Assembly: GCA_026647385.1 (NCBI GenBank)
Contig: JAPKGY010000119.1
Location: 1-7,812, forward strand
Length of the DNA: 7,812 bases
DNA from: Phycisphaerae bacterium
Lineage (GTDB): Bacteria > Planctomycetota > Phycisphaerae > UBA1845 > PWPN01
Direction: 5' to 3'
This document shows positions 5,057 to 7,812 of this stretch, in pieces. The notes below the pieces were generated by a model. The model made no database searches, had not been told where the DNA came from, and saw only the letters and a list, made by a program, of their open reading frames with translations. Positions within the stretch are counted from its first letter, which is position 1. Each line of letters starts with the position of its first letter. The position numbers and the translations under genes are program-made.

Positions 5057-7261
5057 ATGAGGCGTACGGTTGTGACCATCGGATTGGTATGGCTGTTCTG
5101 TGCCCCGGCCTGGGCGGGCACGTGGTGCGACAACTTCAACGGCGAGATCGCTCCCCTTGCGGTCTTCTGCGACAGCTTCGACAAATACTGCTCGGGATTC
5201 AACGATCCCTGTCCGCAGGACCCGATCTGCAAACCGTGCATCAACAATGCATGGCCCAGAAGCTCCTGGAGCTATCACAACAGCCAGAACGAGGTCTGCG
5301 GAAACACGATCATCCCCACGAACTTCCAGGCCCAGCTCACCAGCGTTTACCACGGCGCCGTGATCATGAACGGCGGGGATGAGGCCGGCACCCTGGGCCA
5401 GTCCACGCGATCCATGGCCACCGGCATCAAGGCCAAGTTCGGCACCCAGTACGACCGGGTCATGGGCACCGACGAAGCGCCGCTCGTGCTGGATTTCGAC
5501 ATGTCCAGCAAGATCCAGAGTGCGGCCGCCCTCCACCTGAGCAACGGGTACGTGGAACTGGCCCTGGAAGAGCACACACTCACCAAGCAGGAGTTTCTGG
5601 CTCTGGGTTATGACCCGGAAGTGACGCCGACGGATTACATCAAGGTCGGCGGAGCGGATGAGATGCTCGAGGGCTGCCTGAGCTGCTGGGGCATGTGCAG
5701 GAACCTCGGCGCGACCGACGGCCGGGCCCCGCACCACATGTGGCCGACCATCTGCCAGTCGTACAACGCCCGCAGGCCATCGTCCCTCTGCCCGAACCCG
5801 GCGGGCGGAGACCCCATTCCCTGCGGCCCGCCCTACTGCCCCGAGGTCCCCGCCGGCAAGCTCCATAAGACCATCGCCATCGGGGCCCTGGCCATGCTCG
5901 ACCCCAACCCCTGCCACTGCGAGAATCCGGTCAAGCCGGACAACTCGCATTGCGGCCCGGGCAATACGTGCAATACCGCCACCGGGTTCTGCAACGTGGT
6001 CGGCGGCACCGCAAGGCCCTGCACCACGGATGCCGACTGCCCCAAGGAGATGCACGAGTACACCAACCACACCATGACGAACAAGCACCTGGCGTTCTTC
6101 GACGGCTGGAAGTGGCGAATCCTCAGCTCCGCCATCTTCGACGACGGCCAGGGCAACGGCATCCCCGGCGTGGTGGGAAGCGGCGACTTCCTCCTCGGCG
6201 ACAAGATCGACCACGTCCGGCTCACCATCAAGACCTCAACCGTCCGAATCGACCACTGGAATACCCAGAACCGAGGGCAGTACGTCCTGTACGCGGGCAA
6301 TCCGCTTTGTGAGCCGGACGCCAAACGGGACGATACCATCGCCGGAGGCGTCACCATCACGAACCCCGGCTCGGGTTACACCACCGCCCCGGTTGTCACG
6401 GTCGCGCCGCCGCCGGCCGGCCGGCAGGCGACCGTCACCGCCACCGTCAGCGGCGGCCAAGTGACCGCGCTCACGATCACCGATCCGGGCATGGGTTACG
6501 ATTCCCCTCCCACGATTACCATCGCGCCGCCCCCGGCCGGCATCCAGGCGACCGCCGCCGCCACGCTCGGAGGCGCCGCCCATTACGAGCCCGCGCAGTC
6601 CAGTTGGGCTGACAACATCCCCCGCAAATTCCTCGGAGCGTTCAACGTGATCCGGCTCGGCAACTCCTCCAGTTGCCGGCTTTGCTCGTCGGACCTGGTT
6701 TCCGCAGGCGGCGATTTCGCCAACTGCGGGTCAGGCCAATGGAACGGCACCGATTACGAATGCACGGATTTCAACCAGAACTGGAACGCGGGCGCGACCT
6801 GGTGCAAGCGGATGTCCGGCATCAGCGGCTGCTACGGCACCAACATCGACGACGGCTCGGACTATGTGAATATCGACACCCTCGCGGTCACCGGCGGGAC
6901 GGCCGACATCTCCATCGGCGCCTGCTGCAGGCCCGACACCACGTGCCTCGTCTCGACCAACGCGGACTGCACTCTGCTGGGCGGTCATTGGGTGGGCGGC
7001 GGCTCGACCTGCGAATCGGCTGACTGCTCCTGCGCGATCCCCTTCGCCGACGCCGATATCGACGGCGACGTCGACCAGGACGATTTCGGCCTGTTCCAGA
7101 TTTGCCACTCGGGCCAGGGCGACGGCGTGGCCCCCGGTTGCGAATGCTTCAACCGCAACGGCGACTCGGCCGTCGACGACCTCGACTTCGCCGCGTTCGA
7201 TGCCTGCTGGACCGGCCCGAACGTCCCGGCCGTCCCCCCGCCGGCCGGGTGCAACCCGTAG
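5057..7261 (+). CDS. Secreted Cys-rich protein with dockerin-like C-terminus, paralogue 2
   Basis: 734 residues, function not recognised. A short Sec signal (MRRTVVTIGLVWLFCAPAWA, cut before GTWC) shows export. It is a paralogue of the upstream gene, sharing TWC, NGGDEAGTLGQ, APLVLDFDM, LSNGYVELAL, PTDYIKVGG, MWPTIC, IAIGALAMLDPNPCHC, HLAFFDG-KWRIL, LTIKTSTV and PRKFLGAFNVIRLG in the same order. Two parts differ. Residues 299-328 are a Cys-rich loop (GNTCNTATGFC ... PCTTDADC), and 434-507 is a two-copy repeat inserted between the LTIKT and PRKF segments. About 40 cysteines suggest many disulfides. The end repeats the layout of paralogue 1: YVNIDTLAVTGG, the GACC module (from 620), calcium loops DADIDGDVDQDD (665-676) and NRNGDSAVDDLD (699-710, Ser replacing the usual Gly), then NVPAVPPPAGC. 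Both loops look better kept than in paralogue 1. A structural or ligand-binding surface protein is the best guess. Confidence 0.87.
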   Translation: MRRTVVTIGLVWLFCAPAWAGTWCDNFNGEIAPLAVFCDSFDKYCSGFNDPCPQDPICKPCINNAWPRSSWSYHNSQNEVCGNTIIPTNFQAQLTSVYHGAVIMNGGDEAGTLGQSTRSMATGIKAKFGTQYDRVMGTDEAPLVLDFDMSSKIQSAAALHLSNGYVELALEEHTLTKQEFLALGYDPEVTPTDYIKVGGADEMLEGCLSCWGMCRNLGATDGRAPHHMWPTICQSYNARRPSSLCPNPAGGDPIPCGPPYCPEVPAGKLHKTIAIGALAMLDPNPCHCENPVKPDNSHCGPGNTCNTATGFCNVVGGTARPCTTDADCPKEMHEYTNHTMTNKHLAFFDGWKWRILSSAIFDDGQGNGIPGVVGSGDFLLGDKIDHVRLTIKTSTVRIDHWNTQNRGQYVLYAGNPLCEPDAKRDDTIAGGVTITNPGSGYTTAPVVTVAPPPAGRQATVTATVSGGQVTALTITDPGMGYDSPPTITIAPPPAGIQATAAATLGGAAHYEPAQSSWADNIPRKFLGAFNVIRLGNSSSCRLCSSDLVSAGGDFANCGSGQWNGTDYECTDFNQNWNAGATWCKRMSGISGCYGTNIDDGSDYVNIDTLAVTGGTADISIGACCRPDTTCLVSTNADCTLLGGHWVGGGSTCESADCSCAIPFADADIDGDVDQDDFGLFQICHSGQGDGVAPGCECFNRNGDSAVDDLDFAAFDACWTGPNVPAVPPPAGCNP
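6356..6577 (+). repeat. In-gene 120-nt tandem repeat (GSGY...APPPAG units)
   Basis: Unit 1 (6356-6475, residues 434-473) begins ITNPGSGYTTAPVVTVAPPP. Unit 2 (6476-6577, residues 474-507) begins ITDPGMGYDSPPTITIAPPP. The period is exactly 120 nt (40 residues); the second copy is shortened at its end. Each unit reads PG-GY, a Thr/Val strand, PPPAG, then QAT-ATxxGG, as in beta-rich GSGYTSAPTVTI repeats known from bacterial surface proteins. It is absent from the neighbouring paralogue. Confidence 0.85.
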
Positions 7262-7325
7262 AACGCCTGCGGCGTGAACAAAACATCAAAGCCGCGGACT
7301 TCAACTCGCCACAGGGGAGTCACTA

Positions 7326-7345
7326 GGGCGACCCGCGCGGTTTCC
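7326..7345. mobile_element. Possible ISL3 element end (tentative)
   Basis: GGGCGACCCGCGCGG begins at 7326, about 120 nt beyond the transposase stop, where a terminal inverted repeat of a minus-strand IS would lie. It starts with GG, as ISL3 termini do. The partner end is outside the window, so neither the inverted repeat nor an 8-bp target duplication can be confirmed. Confidence 0.2.
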
Positions 7346-7376
7346 TGGTTATTGCTGCATTCTCGGGGCCCAAGCT

Positions 7377-7426
7377 GGGTGCCGCGTGCCGCGCCCGGGT
7401 ATCCGCCACGGCGAGACCGCGGGGCG
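7377..7426 (+). repeat. Dispersed repeat, copy B
   Basis: Second copy of the three-block element at 2725-2784: gggtgccgcgt, atccgccacggcgagac (7401-7417) and cgcggggcg (7418-7426). Relative to copy A it has 7 more nt between the first two blocks and lacks the 17 nt between the second and third. It lies between the second paralogue and the transposase. Confidence 0.55.
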
Positions 7427-7445
7427 CACTCTTCTTGTGCGCCTC
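7421..7445 (-). terminator. Hairpin just after the transposase stop
   Basis: GGCGCAC (7423-7429), 7-nt loop, GTGCGCC (7437-7443): a perfect 7-bp stem beginning a few nt downstream of the minus-strand stop at 7447-7449. No U-run follows on the minus strand, so termination is only a possibility. Confidence 0.35.
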
Positions 7446-7446
7446 C

Positions 7447-7812
7447 TCAGCAGGATTCGTGGGCAAGTTCTGGCTCTGGAAGCTGTCCAAGTGCGTGGTA
7501 GAGGGCGATTTCCGCCACTGCCGGCTCCCGGTAGCCATAGGCTTTTCTGAGGTTCAGTCTGACCTTGTAGTTCGAACCCTCCACGATTCCGCGTTGAACT
7601 CTTTTTTCGCCTTGAACCAGTTGAGAATCAGCTCGCGATGGCTGCGGATACTCCGGGCCACCGCCTTGATCGGCTCCAGCCGGCTACGCATGGCCCGACC
7701 CACCCAAGCGTCCAGGAAGCGGCCAGCCCTGGAGGGTGAGACGTACTCCCAGAGCAACTGGAGGCTCTGCTTGAGCAGATAGCCGCGCACGCTCTTCGGG
7801 TCATATTGCAGC
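7447..7812 (-). pseudogene. ISL3-family transposase, C-terminal part, frameshifted
   Basis: Read on the minus strand, the frame from the window end (YDPKSVRGYLLKQ, LWEYVSPSRAGRFLDAW, MRSRLEPIKAVARSIRSHRE, LILNWFKAKKEFNA) matches the C-terminal region of ISL3-type DDE transposases (IS204/IS1001/IS1096/IS1165 group). This frame stops at 7554. The expected continuation, GIVEGSNYKVRLNLRKAYGY, then EIALYHALGQLPEPELAHESC, lies in another frame from about 7590 down to the stop at 7447-7449. One base is missing, either in the G-run at 7589-7592 (restoring FNAGIVEG) or in the A6 run at 7602-7607 (restoring KKRVQRGIVEG). The lost segment holds the VEG-N glutamate (codon 7579-7581), which I take as the last acidic residue of the DDE triad. 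The N-terminus is beyond the window. Most likely a decaying IS; a sequencing error or slippage on the A-run is possible. Confidence 0.85.

Noticed and set aside
3431..6214. A 927-codon open frame on the minus strand across both paralogues and their gap
   Set aside because: It is antisense to two well-supported genes, has Val/Gly/Ala-rich low-information composition typical of the reverse strand of GC-rich genes, and no recognisable domain. Shared-frame openness follows from the base composition and from the two sense genes being in the same frame.
7263..7275. ACGCC-TGC-GGCGT hairpin right after the second paralogue as a terminator
   Set aside because: The 5-bp stem has no T-tract and is easily expected by chance in GC-rich DNA.
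7323..7538. Separate small minus-strand gene next to the transposase
   Set aside because: It overlaps the transposase C-terminal frame in another phase and has no family sense; it is a shadow of the frameshifted transposase plus repeat copy B.

Overview
The window is GC-rich and gene-dense on the + strand. It looks like accessory chromosome from a planctomycete, most likely a Phycisphaerae-like lineage. Three signs point there: a secreted Cys-type sulfatase with a Tat-like signal; two secreted proteins that end in a 'GACC' cysteine module followed by a dockerin-like DxDxDGDVDQDD calcium-loop pair; and an intergenic spacer packed with small dispersed palindromes. The taxonomic call is inferred from protein style, not from a marker gene.

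Layout. 1-777 is trpC (indole-3-glycerol-phosphate synthase), missing only its first few codons at the window edge. 842-2326 is a sulfatase behind a strong Shine-Dalgarno and a GTG start, 64 nt after trpC. 2327-3214 is an 888-nt spacer with no credible gene. It holds inverted repeats, an octamer tandem repeat, a perfect 13-bp palindrome and, near its end, a TATAAT promoter candidate. 3215-4936 and 5057-7261 are tandem paralogues for large, secreted, cysteine-rich proteins of unrecognised function, separated by 120 nt that contain a terminator-like hairpin. 7447-7812 (minus strand) is the C-terminal part of an ISL3-family transposase with a one-base frameshift just before its conserved VEG motif; it runs off the window.

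How the genes relate. trpC and the sulfatase may share a transcript by proximity but have no evident functional link. The two paralogues form their own unit. They share a signal peptide, a conserved Cys-rich core that ends in a strand pattern reminiscent of jelly-roll (concanavalin-like) domains, the GACC module, the dockerin-like module and an NVPAVPPPxGC tail. The second copy is enlarged by a 40-residue tandem repeat and a different Cys-rich loop. This pair is the most novel content of the window. I see no defence, CRISPR or biosynthetic system, and no tRNA or rRNA.
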